Assembly: GCF_000759775.1 (NCBI RefSeq)
Contig: NZ_BBMY01000037.1
Span: 1 to 35,412, forward strand
DNA: 35,412 bases
Source: Escherichia albertii NBRC 107761 = DSM 17582
Lineage (GTDB): Bacteria; Pseudomonadota; Gammaproteobacteria; Enterobacterales; Enterobacteriaceae
Direction: 5' to 3'
Position 1 is the stretch's first letter. Each line of letters opens with the position of its first letter. Positions 16,692 through 26,112 of the stretch are shown piece after piece. The translations under genes and the position numbers were made by a program. The notes under the pieces were generated by a model. It had not been told where the DNA came from, ran no database searches, and worked only from the letters and a program-made list of their open reading frames with translations.

Positions 16692-17107
16692 TGAGCGGTA
16701 CCTTACTCGCCTTCGACTTCGGCACCAAAAGCATTGGCGTAGCGGTCGGTCAACGCATTACCGGCACCGCTCGCCCACTCCCCGCAATTAAAGCGCAGGA
16801 CGGTACGCCGGACTGGAACATCATCGAGCGTTTACTGAAAGAGTGGCTGCCGGACGAAATCATCGTCGGTTTGCCGCTGAATATGGACGGCACCGAGCAA
16901 CCTTTAACCGCCCGGGCACGTAAATTCGCCAACCGTATTCATGGTCGTTTCGGCGTTGATGTAAAGCTGCATGACGAACGTCTTAGCACCGTAGAAGCGC
17001 GTTCCGGCCTGTTCGAACAGGGCGGTTATCGGGCGCTTAATAAAGGCAAAGTCGACTCCGCCTCTGCGGTTATCATTCTCGAAAGTTATTTCGAGCAGGG
17101 ATATTAG
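16691..17107 (+). CDS. yqgF: RNase H-fold nuclease YqgF (RuvX), pre-16S rRNA processing
   Basis: A 138-residue protein, the E. coli length, with the RNase H-like fold of Holliday-junction resolvases: [15 protein letters not shown] with the first catalytic Asp, [25 protein letters not shown] and the final [13 protein letters not shown] with the last acidic residue. In E. coli YqgF is essential and linked to 16S 5'-end maturation. It overlaps yqgE by one base. A REP cluster follows it and separates it from the convergent yggR. Confidence 0.96.
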   Translation: MSGTLLAFDFGTKSIGVAVGQRITGTARPLPAIKAQDGTPDWNIIERLLKEWLPDEIIVGLPLNMDGTEQPLTARARKFANRIHGRFGVDVKLHDERLSTVEARSGLFEQGGYRALNKGKVDSASAVIILESYFEQGY

Positions 17108-17155
17108 GGCGATTCGCAAGCCTGACAAATTGTAGATAGCGCCATCGCCCCGTCT

Positions 17156-17285
17156 TGCCGGACGCGGCGTAAACGCCTTATCCGGCCTACATCTGGCAGC
17201 GATTGTAGGTCTGATAAGACGCGTTAGCGTCACATTAGACATTTATTGCCTTTGTAGGCCCGATAAGCTTGCGCATCGGGCATGG
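17156..17285. repeat. REP/BIME cluster between yqgF and yggR
   Basis: Three REP-like units of alternating orientation: TTGCCGGACGCGGCG...TATCCGGCCTAC (17156-17190), TTGTAGGTCTGATAAGACGC... (from 17203) and TTTGTAGGCCCGATAAGC...GCATCGGGCA (17251-17283). They fill the gap between the convergent genes and may stabilise both 3' ends. Confidence 0.8.
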
Positions 17286-17290
17286 CAACG

Positions 17291-18271
17291 TCACAAACGC
17301 CCTTCCCCCACCCGCTGCTGATAACTCTGCTGAAAAGTTAACATCCCCACCTGCTGCCCGGTTTGAATAACATGCGGCAACTGGTGGGTTTTCCCTTCGC
17401 GAATCAAATTCCCCACCGCAGGTGTGTTAATCAGCAATTCAAACAGCGCCACGCGTCCTTCCTGTTTATCCACTTCCAGCTTTTGTGACAACACGGCCCG
17501 TAAACTACCCGCCAGTTGATTACGCACGGGGTCTTTTTCCTGCGCCGGAAACGAATCCACCAGCCGCTCGACCGCCTGAGCTGCTCCGCGCGTATGCAAG
17601 GTTGCCAGCACCAGATGACCTGTTTCTGCCGCCGTCAACGCCAGGCGAATGGTCTCGCTGTCACGCAGCTCGCCAAGCAAAATTACATCGGGATCTTCCC
17701 GCAATGCCGCACGTAATCCCGATGCAAACGTCATACAGTGCAAGCCAATCTCCCGCTGCTGGATCAAACATCGCTGGCTGGCATAAAGATATTCCACAGG
17801 ATCTTCCAGCGTAAGAATATGCGCATCGGTATGCTGATTGAGATAACCAACCATCGCCGCCAGTGTGGTGGATTTGCCGCTCCCCGTCGCCCCCGTCACC
17901 AGAATCAGTCCATTCTCGTTATTGAGTAGTTCCGGTAATACCGTCGGCGCACCAAGCTGTTCGAGTTGCGGGCAATGCGAAGGCAACAACCGTAACGCCA
18001 GCGAAATGCCTTGCCGTTGCGCGAACGCACTGCCGCGCAATCGCTGGTTTTCCGCCAACGACACGGCAAAGTCCAACTGCCCATTCTCCAGCAATAACGC
18101 TCGCTGATCGTCATCCAGCCATTCCCTTAGCAGCACTTCAATGTCCGGCGTATCAAACGGCGCAGCTTCCATCCTCCCGCGAATACGCCAGCGTGCAGGC
18201 CAGGCGCTACACAGGTGTAGATCCGAGACATTATGCTTTACACTAAGAGCCACAATTTCTTCCATATTCAT
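17291..18271 (-). CDS. yggR: PilT-type ATPase YggR
   Basis: A 326-residue member of the type II/IV secretion ATPase family, closest to the retraction motor PilT and the same length as E. coli YggR. Motifs in order: N-terminal VSDLHLCS; Walker A GATGSGKST at 127-135; Asp box ILTLEDPVEYLY; Walker B DVILLGELRDSETI; His box HLVLATLHTRGA. All key residues are present, so ATPase activity is plausible. No pilus genes are next to it; any partner would be elsewhere. It reads divergently from yggS, and the starts are 17 bases apart, so the promoters must overlap neighbouring coding sequence. Confidence 0.93.
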   Translation of the reverse strand: MNMEEIVALSVKHNVSDLHLCSAWPARWRIRGRMEAAPFDTPDIEVLLREWLDDDQRALLLENGQLDFAVSLAENQRLRGSAFAQRQGISLALRLLPSHCPQLEQLGAPTVLPELLNNENGLILVTGATGSGKSTTLAAMVGYLNQHTDAHILTLEDPVEYLYASQRCLIQQREIGLHCMTFASGLRAALREDPDVILLGELRDSETIRLALTAAETGHLVLATLHTRGAAQAVERLVDSFPAQEKDPVRNQLAGSLRAVLSQKLEVDKQEGRVALFELLINTPAVGNLIREGKTHQLPHVIQTGQQVGMLTFQQSYQQRVGEGRL

Positions 18272-18288
18272 ACTAAGATCCTCGGAAA

Positions 18289-18993
18289 ATGAACGATATC
18301 GCGCATAACCTGGCACAGGTCCGGGACAAAATCTCAACGGCTGCAATGCGTTGCGGTCGTTCTCCAGAAGAAATTACGCTACTTGCAGTCAGTAAAACCA
18401 AACCTGCGAGCGCCATCGCAGAAGCTATTGATGCCGGGCAGCGTGAATTTGGAGAGAATTACGTTCAGGAAGGTGTTGATAAAATTCGCCACTTTCAGGA
18501 ACTGGGCGTAGAAGGATTGCAATGGCATTTCATTGGCCCATTGCAGTCCAACAAAAGCCGTCTGGTGGCAGAGCACTTTGACTGGTGTCATACCATCGAC
18601 CGTTTGCGTATCGCCACGCGTCTCAACGATCAGCGTCCGGCAGAACTTCCCCCTCTTAACGTGCTGATACAAATCAACATCAGCGATGAAAACAGTAAGT
18701 CAGGCATTCAACTGGCGGAACTGGACGAGCTGGCGGCGGCGGTGGCTGAGTTACCACGTTTACGTCTGCGCGGACTGATGGCAATCCCTGCGCCAGAGTC
18801 AGAATATGTAAGGCAGTTTGAAGTCGCACGCCAAATGGCTGTAGCATTTGCCGGGCCGAAAACGCGCTACCCGCATATCGACACACTCTCCCTGGGGATG
18901 TCAGACGATATGGAAGCCGCCATTGCGGCAGGTAGCACGATGGTTCGCATCGGCACTGCCATCTTTGGTGCACGTGATTACTCTAAAAAATAA
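18289..18993 (+). CDS. yggS: PLP homeostasis protein YggS
   Basis: A 234-residue fold III PLP-binding protein, the single-domain relative of alanine racemase and SpeA. Lys36 in LLAVSKTKP carries PLP. HFIGPLQSNKS and the C-terminal LSLGMSDDMEAAI...VRIGTAIFG phosphate-binding motif complete the family signature. It has no known enzyme activity; loss in E. coli upsets vitamin B6 and branched-chain amino acid/threonine pools. It heads the yggS-yggT-yggU-rdgB-hemW cluster, with 17 bases to yggT. Confidence 0.96.
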   Translation: MNDIAHNLAQVRDKISTAAMRCGRSPEEITLLAVSKTKPASAIAEAIDAGQREFGENYVQEGVDKIRHFQELGVEGLQWHFIGPLQSNKSRLVAEHFDWCHTIDRLRIATRLNDQRPAELPPLNVLIQINISDENSKSGIQLAELDELAAAVAELPRLRLRGLMAIPAPESEYVRQFEVARQMAVAFAGPKTRYPHIDTLSLGMSDDMEAAIAAGSTMVRIGTAIFGARDYSKK

Positions 18994-19010
18994 GGAATTA
19001 AAGGAACGCC

Positions 19011-19577
19011 ATGAATACGTTGACTTTCCTGCTTTCAACGGTCATTGAGCTGTATACCATGGTGCTGTTATTACGCATCTGGATGCAGTGGGCTCATTGT
19101 GATTTTTATAACCCTTTCTCACAGTTTGTGGTGAAAGTCACACAGCCAATTGTCGGACCACTGCGCCGTGTTATTCCGGCAATGGTGCCTATCGACAGTG
19201 CCTCACTGCTGGTTGCCTATATTCTCAGCTTTATCAAAGCCATCGTGCTGTTCAAAGTGGTAACCTTCCTGCCAATCATCTGGATTGCCGGTTTGTTGAT
19301 CCTGCTGAAAACCATCGGCCTGCTGATTTTCTGGGTCCTGCTGGTAATGGCGATTATGAGCTGGGTAAGCCAGGGCCGTAGCCCTATTGAATACGTGCTG
19401 ATTCAGTTAGCCGATCCGCTGCTGCGTCCTATTCGCCGCCTGCTGCCTGCTATGGGGGGAATTGATTTCTCGCCGATGATCCTCGTACTGCTACTGTATG
19501 TCATCAATATGGGTATCGCAGAAGTACTGCAGGCGACCGGAAACATGCTGCTACCGGGGCTGTGGATGGCGTTATGA
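19011..19577 (+). CDS. yggT: YggT-family inner membrane protein
   Basis: A 188-residue protein with two YGGT repeats, each with paired hydrophobic helices: [20 protein letters not shown]...[15 protein letters not shown], and later [20 protein letters not shown]...[14 protein letters not shown]. The internal duplication is visible in these matching segments. Family members are linked to osmotic tolerance, and in other bacteria to cell division or the envelope. AAGGAAC precedes the start. Its stop overlaps the yggU start by four bases (ATGA), implying coupling. Confidence 0.95.
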   Translation: MNTLTFLLSTVIELYTMVLLLRIWMQWAHCDFYNPFSQFVVKVTQPIVGPLRRVIPAMVPIDSASLLVAYILSFIKAIVLFKVVTFLPIIWIAGLLILLKTIGLLIFWVLLVMAIMSWVSQGRSPIEYVLIQLADPLLRPIRRLLPAMGGIDFSPMILVLLLYVINMGIAEVLQATGNMLLPGLWMAL

Positions 19578-19864
19578 GTGCCGTAACAGTGAACGATGAC
19601 GGTCTGGTTTTACGGCTTTATATTCAGCCGAAAGCCAGCCGTGATTCTATTGTCGGTTTACATGGCGACGAGGTAAAAGTCGCCATTACCGCACCGCCGG
19701 TCGATGGTCAGGCCAACAGCCATCTGGTGAAGTTTCTCGGCAAGCAGTTCCGGGTAGCGAAAAGCCAGGTGGTGATTGAAAAAGGCGAACTTGGCCGTCA
19801 CAAACAAATTAGAATCATTAATCCGCAACAAATTCCGCCAGAAATCGCGGCGTTAATTAATTAG
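19574..19864 (+). CDS. yggU: UPF0235/DUF167 protein YggU
   Basis: A 96-residue small alpha/beta protein, the E. coli length with the start [10 protein letters not shown]. The family core is [21 protein letters not shown] (split here by variation), [20 protein letters not shown] and the basic [12 protein letters not shown]. The function is not established. It overlaps yggT by four bases and is 7 bases from rdgB, so it sits inside a tight operon. Confidence 0.94.
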   Translation: MSAVTVNDDGLVLRLYIQPKASRDSIVGLHGDEVKVAITAPPVDGQANSHLVKFLGKQFRVAKSQVVIEKGELGRHKQIRIINPQQIPPEIAALIN

Positions 19865-19871
19865 GTATCCT

Positions 19872-20465
19872 ATGCAAAAAGTTGTCCTCGCAACCGGCAA
19901 TGCCGGTAAAGTGCGTGAGCTGGCGTCGCTGCTTAGCGACTTCGGCCTTGAGATCGTAGCTCAAACGGAACTCGGCGTGGATTCTGCCGAAGAGACCGGA
20001 CTGACTTTTATCGAAAACGCGATTCTGAAAGCGCGCCACGCAGCAAAAATGACTGGCTTGCCGGCGATTGCTGATGATTCCGGCCTGGCGGTTGATGCAC
20101 TTGGCGGCGCACCGGGTATTTACTCCGCTCGTTACTCCGGCGAAGACGCGACCGATCAAAAGAATCTGCAAAAACTACTGGAAACACTGAAAGACGTACC
20201 GGACGACCAACGTCAGGCGCGCTTCCATTGCGTGCTGGTATATCTGCGCCACGCTGAAGATCCAACCCCGCTGGTATGCCACGGCACCTGGCCGGGGGTG
20301 ATTACCCGTGAACCTGTCGGTACTGGCGGCTTTGGTTATGATCCAATCTTCTTCGTACCTTCCGAAGGCAAAACTGCTGCCGAACTGACCCGCGAAGAAA
20401 AGAGTGCCATTTCCCACCGTGGTCAGGCGTTGAAACTGCTGCTGGACGCTTTACGTAATGGTTAA
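19872..20465 (+). CDS. rdgB: dITP/XTP pyrophosphatase
   Basis: Hydrolyses inosine and xanthosine triphosphates to monophosphates, keeping deaminated purines out of DNA and RNA. The 197 residues equal E. coli RdgB. Motifs are [13 protein letters not shown] at the N-terminus (triphosphate site), [25 protein letters not shown] (catalytic Asp region and metal ligands), GGFGYDPIF and the closing SHRGQALK. It overlaps hemW by 8 bases (ATGGTTAA), an unusually deep coupling in this cluster. Confidence 0.97.
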   Translation: MQKVVLATGNAGKVRELASLLSDFGLEIVAQTELGVDSAEETGLTFIENAILKARHAAKMTGLPAIADDSGLAVDALGGAPGIYSARYSGEDATDQKNLQKLLETLKDVPDDQRQARFHCVLVYLRHAEDPTPLVCHGTWPGVITREPVGTGGFGYDPIFFVPSEGKTAAELTREEKSAISHRGQALKLLLDALRNG

Positions 20466-21594
20466 ATTACCGCCGCTGACTCTCTACATTCACATCCCGT
20501 GGTGCGTGCAGAAATGCCCGTACTGCGATTTCAACTCTCACGCGTTGAAAGGAGAAGTGCCGCACGACGATTATGTTCAGCATCTGCTTTGCGATCTGGA
20601 CAACGATGTGGCTTACGCCCAGGGCCGTGAAGTGCAGACAATCTTTATTGGCGGTGGTACGCCGAGCTTGCTTTCTGGCCCGGCGATGCAAACGCTGCTG
20701 GACGGCGTTCGTGCGCGTTTGCCGCTGGCAGCGGATGCAGAAATTACGATGGAAGCGAACCCTGGCACAGTAGAAGCCGATCGCTTTGTCGATTACCAAC
20801 GTGCTGGTGTTAACCGTATCTCTATTGGCGTACAGAGTTTCAGCGAAGATAAGTTAAAACGGCTGGGACGTATTCATGGTCCGCAAGAAGCGAAACGCGC
20901 TGCAAAACTGGCAAGCGGGCTGGGGCTACGTAGTTTTAACCTCGATTTGATGCACGGGTTACCCGATCAATCACTGGAAGAGGCGCTAGGCGATCTGCGC
21001 CAGGCCATTGCACTGAATCCGCCGCACCTTTCCTGGTATCAACTGACCATCGAACCCAATACGCTGTTTGGCTCACGCCCGCCCGTTCTGCCGGATGACG
21101 ACGCGTTGTGGGATATTTTCGAACAGGGGCATCAGTTGTTAACCGCGGCAGGTTATCAACAATATGAAACTTCCGCTTATGCCAAACCAGGTTATCAGTG
21201 TCAGCACAATCTTAACTACTGGCGATTTGGCGACTACATCGGTATTGGCTGCGGCGCGCACGGCAAAATCACCTTCTCTGATGGTCGCATCCTGCGTATC
21301 ACCAAGACGCGTCACCCGCGTGGTTTTATGCAGGGGCGGTATCTGGAAAGCCAGCGCGATGTTGAAACCGCAGATAAGCCATTTGAGTTCTTTATGAATC
21401 GCTTCCGTTTGCTGGAACCTGCGCCGCGCGTGGAGTTTAGCCAGTATACTGGCCTTTCTGAAGCAGTGATTCGCCCACAGTTAGACGAGGCTATCGCTCA
21501 GGGCTATCTCACCGAATGTGCGGATTACTGGCAGATAACGGAACATGGGAAGTTGTTTTTAAATTCGCTGCTGGAGCTTTTTCTGGCGGAGTAA
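20458..21594 (+). CDS. hemW: Radical SAM heme chaperone HemW
   Basis: A 378-residue radical SAM protein, the E. coli HemW (formerly YggW) length. The 4Fe-4S cysteines are Cys16, Cys20 and Cys23 in [13 protein letters not shown], followed by [10 protein letters not shown] and the SAM-binding EANPGT. The extra cysteine of catalytic HemN in this motif is absent, as in HemW proteins. They bind and deliver heme rather than acting as coproporphyrinogen dehydrogenase. The HemN C-terminal domain is present. The start lies within the end of rdgB. It is the last gene of the cluster. Confidence 0.95.
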   Translation: MVKLPPLTLYIHIPWCVQKCPYCDFNSHALKGEVPHDDYVQHLLCDLDNDVAYAQGREVQTIFIGGGTPSLLSGPAMQTLLDGVRARLPLAADAEITMEANPGTVEADRFVDYQRAGVNRISIGVQSFSEDKLKRLGRIHGPQEAKRAAKLASGLGLRSFNLDLMHGLPDQSLEEALGDLRQAIALNPPHLSWYQLTIEPNTLFGSRPPVLPDDDALWDIFEQGHQLLTAAGYQQYETSAYAKPGYQCQHNLNYWRFGDYIGIGCGAHGKITFSDGRILRITKTRHPRGFMQGRYLESQRDVETADKPFEFFMNRFRLLEPAPRVEFSQYTGLSEAVIRPQLDEAIAQGYLTECADYWQITEHGKLFLNSLLELFLAE

Positions 21595-21604
21595 ATTTGT
21601 GTAA

Positions 21605-21632
21605 CCGGATGCGGAGTGAACGCCGCATCCGG
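21605..21632. repeat. REP-like hairpin between hemW and yggM
   Basis: CCGGATGCGG and CCGCATCCGG form a 10-bp stem with an 8-base loop just after hemW, with REP-type sequence. It lies between convergent genes and may protect both 3' ends. Confidence 0.65.
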
Positions 21633-21658
21633 CTACAGGCCATGCGTCATCGCAATAA

Positions 21659-22666
21659 TTATTTAATCACTCCATTACGCCGTAAATCGTCAGTATCTTT
21701 TTTCCAGCGATCGCAGGCCTGGTTGATATCGTCAATCTTCATCAAAATCGCGACTTTTTTACTGTTTATTTCCGAAACTTTCATCGTTAGCGGATATTGT
21801 CCTTTTTCAAGCGTTATCCAGTCATCCTGCAATTTACGGCTGAGTTTTTCTGATTGTAGAAAAGTCTGTCGCCGCTGTTCATTGATATCAAAATCCCGTT
21901 TCTGCTGAATGGGCACTTCATAACACTCTGCGCTTTGTTTATGGCATGCCGCTATCGCAGGTTGATAGGCCTCTTTGTCATATTTCGTGGCGAACGCTTC
22001 ACTATCATTTTGTTTATTAAACTCATCTCTCTGCTGGAATATCTTTTTAAATGCATCTTCCCGGGTCATTTGTTTGCCATTTGCATTTTTTCCCCAATAA
22101 GCATCTGCCGCTTTCTGCGCCGCAACCATTTGCTTATCAAGCTCTTTTACATCCTTTTCCAGCGCAGGAATCGAGTTCTTCTGGGTATTCAACGCTGATT
22201 CAAGCTGACTAAAGCGATAATTGAAATCTTCGCTATTCACAATCAGGTATTTATTATTCGTTTTAATATCGTCGACCACCCGCCCACTATCACTGGCTGC
22301 CGCCTGAAAAGAGTAAAAGTTCACCGTCCAGCCAGACGCCGGCGTTCCTTTACTGGTCAGCATTGCTGAGAATTTTACCGGTTTATCTTTCGCCCAGGTC
22401 TGTTCGAGCAGTTCATAATCTGCCAGTTGACCGACCCTGGTATAGAGATCATCGCTGGAAGAGACATCGCCTTCTGCTGACCAGGTGGCCTGATTACCTT
22501 TCGCATCAAGGTTTTTTAAACTGATAGCATCAAGTTTGAGTATGCCGTGATACTGCTTTTTGAATTGATCTTTTAAAACATTTTCAGTTGGCGGTTCGCC
22601 ATCAGCCCAGCCATTACCAGACATCAACACAAACAGTGCAGTGCAGACAATCCATTGCTTTTTCAC
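21659..22666 (-). CDS. yggM: Conserved exported protein YggM (DUF1202)
   Basis: A 335-residue protein, the E. coli length when the start is the GTG at 22664-22666 (VKKQWIVCTA), with GGAGG 7 bases upstream. Frames extending further up would cross that ribosome site. A signal peptide ends near SGNGWA. The middle is a charged coiled-coil-like stretch (RFSQLESALNTQKNSIPALE...DKQMVAAQKAADAYW) and the C-terminus is also helical. The function is unknown to me. It precedes ansB in the opposite order of translation: ansB is upstream on the same strand, with the ansB terminator between them. Several substitutions relative to K-12 are apparent from memory. Confidence 0.92.
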   Translation of the reverse strand: MKKQWIVCTALFVLMSGNGWADGEPPTENVLKDQFKKQYHGILKLDAISLKNLDAKGNQATWSAEGDVSSSDDLYTRVGQLADYELLEQTWAKDKPVKFSAMLTSKGTPASGWTVNFYSFQAAASDSGRVVDDIKTNNKYLIVNSEDFNYRFSQLESALNTQKNSIPALEKDVKELDKQMVAAQKAADAYWGKNANGKQMTREDAFKKIFQQRDEFNKQNDSEAFATKYDKEAYQPAIAACHKQSAECYEVPIQQKRDFDINEQRRQTFLQSEKLSRKLQDDWITLEKGQYPLTMKVSEINSKKVAILMKIDDINQACDRWKKDTDDLRRNGVIK

Positions 22667-22749
22667 CAGAAAACCTCCGTGCGAAATAATTTGTTCCAGC
22701 AATTATCATTAGCGCGATAACAATTAGCAATGGACGTGAGTCTGAAGTG

Positions 22750-22775
22750 AAAAAGCCCCGGCAAGATACCGGGGC
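22750..22775 (-). terminator. ansB terminator
   Basis: A 7-bp G+C stem (GCCCCGG 22755-22761 with CCGGGGC 22769-22775) with a 7-base loop and five T residues on the minus strand lies 7 bases beyond the ansB stop. It separates ansB from yggM. Confidence 0.85.
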
Positions 22776-22782
22776 GAGGTGA

Positions 22783-23829
22783 TTAGTACTGATTGAAGAT
22801 CTGCTGGATCTGCTGCGGATCTTTGGTTTGCGTCAAAGCCAGTTGCAGCAGAACGCGCGCTTTTTGCGGGTTCAGCGTGCCAGAGGCGACGAAACCGTAT
22901 TTTGCATCATCCACTTCGGCATCCTGAGTCGTTGCCCCCGTCGGTACACGGGAAGAACGCACTACCGCAGTGCCGTTTTTCGCCGCAGTCGCCAGAGTAT
23001 CAAACACGGTTTTATACAGATTGCCGTTACCCACGCCGGCGCTAACGATACCGTCATAGCCCGCCTCTACCAGCGCTTTTGCCGGAAGATCGGAAGCGTT
23101 AGCGTAGTTATAAACGATGCCGACTTTCGGCAGTTCATTCAGCTTAGAGACATCGAACGGTGTGTCGCTGGTATGCTTACGTGCCGGAGTACGCTGGTAG
23201 TCAATCTTACCGTTGTGAATGTAACCCAGCGGGCCATAGTTAACAGACTTAAAGGTCGCTACGTCAGTGGTGTTGGTTTTCGTGACATCACGACCGTCCA
23301 GCACGGTATCATTCATCACCACCAGCACGCCACGATTGGCGGAGGCTTTATCTGCTGCGGTAACTACAGCGTTATACAGGTTGAATGGACCGTCTGCGCT
23401 CATAGAAGTGGACGGACGCATTGCACCAACCATCACGACTGGCTTATCACATTTCACCGTCAGATCAAGGAAGTAAGCCGTCTCTTCCATCGTGTCGGTG
23501 CCGTGAGTAATGACAAAGCCGTCAGTCTTATCGCAGTCAGTGTTAATTTTTTTCGCCAGTGTCAGCCAGACATTATCGTTCATGTCCTGAGAGCCGATAT
23601 TCACGACCTGCTCGCCTTTAACGTTCGCTATGTCCTTCAGTTGCGGTACCGCATTGACCAGATTTTCTACGCCAACTTTACCTGCTGTGTAGTTAGATTT
23701 GGTTGCGGAGTCACCACCACCGGCAATGGTCCCGCCGGTTGCTAAAATGGTGATATTCGGTAATGCCAATGCTGCACCACTAAAACCCATAACCAGTGCG
23801 GCAAGTGCCGTCTTTTTGAAAAACTCCAT
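22783..23829 (-). CDS. ansB: Periplasmic L-asparaginase II
   Basis: Hydrolyses asparagine to aspartate and ammonia in the periplasm, mainly under anaerobic growth. The 348 residues equal E. coli AnsB. The signal peptide ends at GAALA (residue 22). The mature protein begins LPNITILATGGTIAGGG with the nucleophilic threonine, and the second catalytic set is in ITHGTDTMEETAYFL (Thr/Asp) with the lysine of VMVGAMRPSTSMSADGP downstream. The mature sequence is nearly identical to the therapeutic enzyme as I remember it. GGAGG lies just before the ATG. An FNR-type site precedes it. Confidence 0.98.
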   Translation of the reverse strand: MEFFKKTALAALVMGFSGAALALPNITILATGGTIAGGGDSATKSNYTAGKVGVENLVNAVPQLKDIANVKGEQVVNIGSQDMNDNVWLTLAKKINTDCDKTDGFVITHGTDTMEETAYFLDLTVKCDKPVVMVGAMRPSTSMSADGPFNLYNAVVTAADKASANRGVLVVMNDTVLDGRDVTKTNTTDVATFKSVNYGPLGYIHNGKIDYQRTPARKHTSDTPFDVSKLNELPKVGIVYNYANASDLPAKALVEAGYDGIVSAGVGNGNLYKTVFDTLATAAKNGTAVVRSSRVPTGATTQDAEVDDAKYGFVASGTLNPQKARVLLQLALTQTKDPQQIQQIFNQY

Positions 23830-23859
23830 TTCATTCCTCCAGTTACGTGAACGTTACGT

Positions 23860-23900
23860 ATTATCCCTTAGCTTTGTATGGGAAATTTGACGTTAAACAA
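23860..23900 (-). promoter_or_regulatory. ansB promoter with FNR-type site
   Basis: On the minus strand TTGTTTAACGTCAA (23887-23900) resembles the FNR consensus TTGAT-N4-ATCAA, and GATAAT (23860-23865) is a good -10. The site centre would lie near -41.5. E. coli ansB is known to need FNR and CRP. A candidate CRP site is further upstream, but I cannot place it firmly. Confidence 0.65.
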
Positions 23901-24004
23901 TTTACAACGTGAATATATTTTGGAGTTCTATAAAGTTAGAGGCAGGTAACAAAACGAAGAATTAAACGGCATAAAACAGTATTATGCCGCCTTAAAATAG
24001 AGGA

Positions 24005-24724
24005 TTATTTTAAATTCCCGACCAGAGCTTTGCGGCTCTCTTCCAGAGTCACAACACGGCTACAGACATCTTTGCCAAACTGCTGGAAATCTTTTTCCTG
24101 CTTTTTCCATTCATTCTGGATTGAGGATTGCAGACCGTCCAAGCTTCCCAGCACGTTCTGTAACGGGTTACCGCCGCTTTTCAGCACCGCTTTCGCGCCC
24201 ATTTCATTAATGCTGTCCTGCAAAATACCGCCCATCGCCTGATTTACTAACTGCTGACCATCGGCACGAACCTGATCAATGGCTTTGTAGTGGAATGTCA
24301 GACCATCGCTGCGCGTTTCGATAATGCGATTCATCTGCTCTTTTAACTGCGCATCAAGTTTAGTCAAACGACTGCGCATTTTGCTGTTTTCGCCCATTTC
24401 CTGAACGATGATCTTATCCAGCGCGACACGTGCCTTCTCTACGCGGCTTTTCGCACCTTCATCGATCCACGGCAACGTGCTGCGCAGTTCCGCCTGATAA
24501 TCCTTCGCCTGCTCGCGCTGGGCGGCGTTCAGAGAATATTGCTTGCCGTTGTACTTCACATTACCGTCTGGCGTGATCACCAGGTCGCCGTTTTCACCTT
24601 TCACCTGTACGGTTTGCGGGCTGACAATCACATCATCACGCGGCGTGACGCTGCACTTGTAGTCAGCGTGCGCGGCCATTGCCGTTACTGAAAGCGCTGC
24701 CGCCAGCAGCATTTTGCGCATCAT
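24005..24724 (-). CDS. yggN: Conserved exported protein YggN (DUF2884)
   Basis: A 239-residue protein of E. coli YggN length. A clear signal peptide (MMRKMLLAAALSVTAMAAHA) precedes the mature start DYKCSVTP. The body is mostly helical and charged, with one cysteine near each end (CSVTP and DVCSRVV) that could pair in the periplasm. YggN is a DUF2884 protein with no known activity. It is transcribed alone, with a REP pair upstream and 175 bases to ansB downstream. Confidence 0.93.
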   Translation of the reverse strand: MMRKMLLAAALSVTAMAAHADYKCSVTPRDDVIVSPQTVQVKGENGDLVITPDGNVKYNGKQYSLNAAQREQAKDYQAELRSTLPWIDEGAKSRVEKARVALDKIIVQEMGENSKMRSRLTKLDAQLKEQMNRIIETRSDGLTFHYKAIDQVRADGQQLVNQAMGGILQDSINEMGAKAVLKSGGNPLQNVLGSLDGLQSSIQNEWKKQEKDFQQFGKDVCSRVVTLEESRKALVGNLK

Positions 24725-24794
24725 AGTCTTCCCTCAAGAAAAATCAGGCCAGCATTTGCTGGCCCCAGATTGATAACAAAGTGCGCATTGTCCA

Positions 24795-24875
24795 TGCCGG
24801 ATGCGGTGTAAATGCCTTATTCGGCCTACTCGATTATGCATCTTTGCAGGCCTGATAAGCGTAGCGCATCGGGCA
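24795..24875. repeat. REP/BIME pair between yggL and yggN
   Basis: Inverted REP units TGCCGGATGCGGTG...TATTCGGCCTAC (24795-24829) and TTTGCAGGCCTGATAAGCG...GCATCGGGCA (24843-24875) lie after yggL, where they may act as a 3'-end barrier. Confidence 0.75.
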
Positions 24876-24906
24876 GTTTTGCATTTGTCATCACCCGTAT
24901 GCTTTC

Positions 24907-25233
24907 TTAGTCCCACCAAACGTCGAAAAGTTCGCTGGTGCGAACCTCTTCCAGTTTGCGCTCTTCCAGCCACTTACGTACAACGGCCTGATGTTCTTCG
25001 GTGCATTTGCCGATTTCCTGCATGCAGATCAAACCTTCCCAGGCCAGATATCCGCTGCCGTCAAAGGCCAGTTTGTTCGGTTCGATAACTTCGTTGATAA
25101 AATCATCAACGGTTTTATCAATCTGTTCTTCCGATATACCTTCCGGGAATCGCCATGCCACCGAAAATCCTAATTCCTGGAATTCGTCAATGTGCATTTT
25201 TTTACGCAGACGACGGCTACGGTTCTTTGCCAT
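24907..25233 (-). CDS. yggL: YggL, DUF469 family, ribosome-associated
   Basis: A 108-residue protein equal in length to E. coli YggL with the start [10 protein letters not shown]; a frame 10 codons longer would overlap trmB more deeply and lacks a ribosome site. The basic N-terminus [14 protein letters not shown] would suit RNA contact, and the rest is acidic, ending LFDVWWD. The family is DUF469; association with the large ribosomal subunit has been reported for YggL, as I recall. The start overlaps the trmB stop by one base, so it is co-translated with trmB. Confidence 0.93.
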   Translation of the reverse strand: MAKNRSRRLRKKMHIDEFQELGFSVAWRFPEGISEEQIDKTVDDFINEVIEPNKLAFDGSGYLAWEGLICMQEIGKCTEEHQAVVRKWLEERKLEEVRTSELFDVWWD

Positions 25234-25952
25234 TATTTCACCCTCTCGAACATTAAGTCCCATACTCCGTGACCAAGACGATGACCACGTTGTTCAAATT
25301 TCGTCACCGGACGAGATGCCGGACGCGGTACGTAATCGTTGCTCTCTGACAGGTTGTTATAACCATCAATGGAAGACATCACTTCAAGCATATGCTCCGC
25401 ATAAGGTTCCCAGTCGGTCGCCATATGGAATACGCCCCCCAGCTTCAGTTTGCTTTTTACCAGCCCGGCAAACGGTACCTGAACGATACGGCGTTTATTA
25501 TGGCGCGCTTTGTGCCACGGGTCAGGGAAAAATAGCTGAACCATGCTTAATGAGTTGTCAGGAATCATTTTATGCAGCACTTCTACCGCGTCATGGCACA
25601 TCACACGCAGGTTGCTTAAGCCTTCTTCATGCGCGGAGGCCAGACACGCGCCGACACCCGGTGAATGCACTTCAATGCCGAGAAAGTCCTGCTCCGGGCG
25701 TTCTTTCGCCATTGCTACCAGCGAAGCCCCCATACCAAAACCAATCTCAAGTGTCACCGGCGCTTCACGGCCAAACAACGTCGAGAAATCTAGCATATCT
25801 TCGCTGAACTCAACGCCCATCACCGGCCAGTAGTTTTCCAGCGCATGTTCCTGGCCTTTGGTCAGTCGCCCCTGACGGCGCACAAAACTACGGATACGGC
25901 GCAGAGGGCGGCCGTTTTCATCAAATTCCGGTGAGATGACGTCGTTTTTCAT
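25233..25952 (-). CDS. trmB: tRNA (guanine-N7-)-methyltransferase
   Basis: Makes m7G46 in tRNA variable loops with S-adenosylmethionine. The 239 residues equal E. coli TrmB. The Rossmann SAM motif is [15 protein letters not shown], followed by [10 protein letters not shown] and the catalytic/tRNA-binding [15 protein letters not shown]. The C-terminal [17 protein letters not shown] is a family signature. It is divergent from mutY, and yggL follows with one-base overlap (TAATG). Confidence 0.97.
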   Translation of the reverse strand: MKNDVISPEFDENGRPLRRIRSFVRRQGRLTKGQEHALENYWPVMGVEFSEDMLDFSTLFGREAPVTLEIGFGMGASLVAMAKERPEQDFLGIEVHSPGVGACLASAHEEGLSNLRVMCHDAVEVLHKMIPDNSLSMVQLFFPDPWHKARHNKRRIVQVPFAGLVKSKLKLGGVFHMATDWEPYAEHMLEVMSSIDGYNNLSESNDYVPRPASRPVTKFEQRGHRLGHGVWDLMFERVK

Positions 25953-26112
25953 AAAGATTTAGTCGCTTGTGAAAGTGTTCTGAAAACGGGCATTATCCAA
26001 AGTTAGTTGTCGGATGCAAGCATGATAAGGCCGTGACTGCGGAAAGTTCCGGTTTACACTCTGCCGCTGCTGTGCTGCAATCTTGCCCCCAACAACAGTG
26101 AATTCGGTGACC

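Noticed and set aside
17156..17285. CRISPR-like short repeats
   Set aside because: The units alternate in orientation, carry the REP consensus and lack uniform spacers; they are BIMEs, as are the other REP clusters.
22828..23745. 305-codon plus-strand frame opposite ansB
   Set aside because: An antisense shadow; ansB on the minus strand has signal peptide, active site and terminator, and this frame has no such support.
25001..25807. 268-codon plus-strand frame opposite yggL/trmB
   Set aside because: It crosses two well-supported genes in antisense, and its composition is typical of an overlapping shadow.
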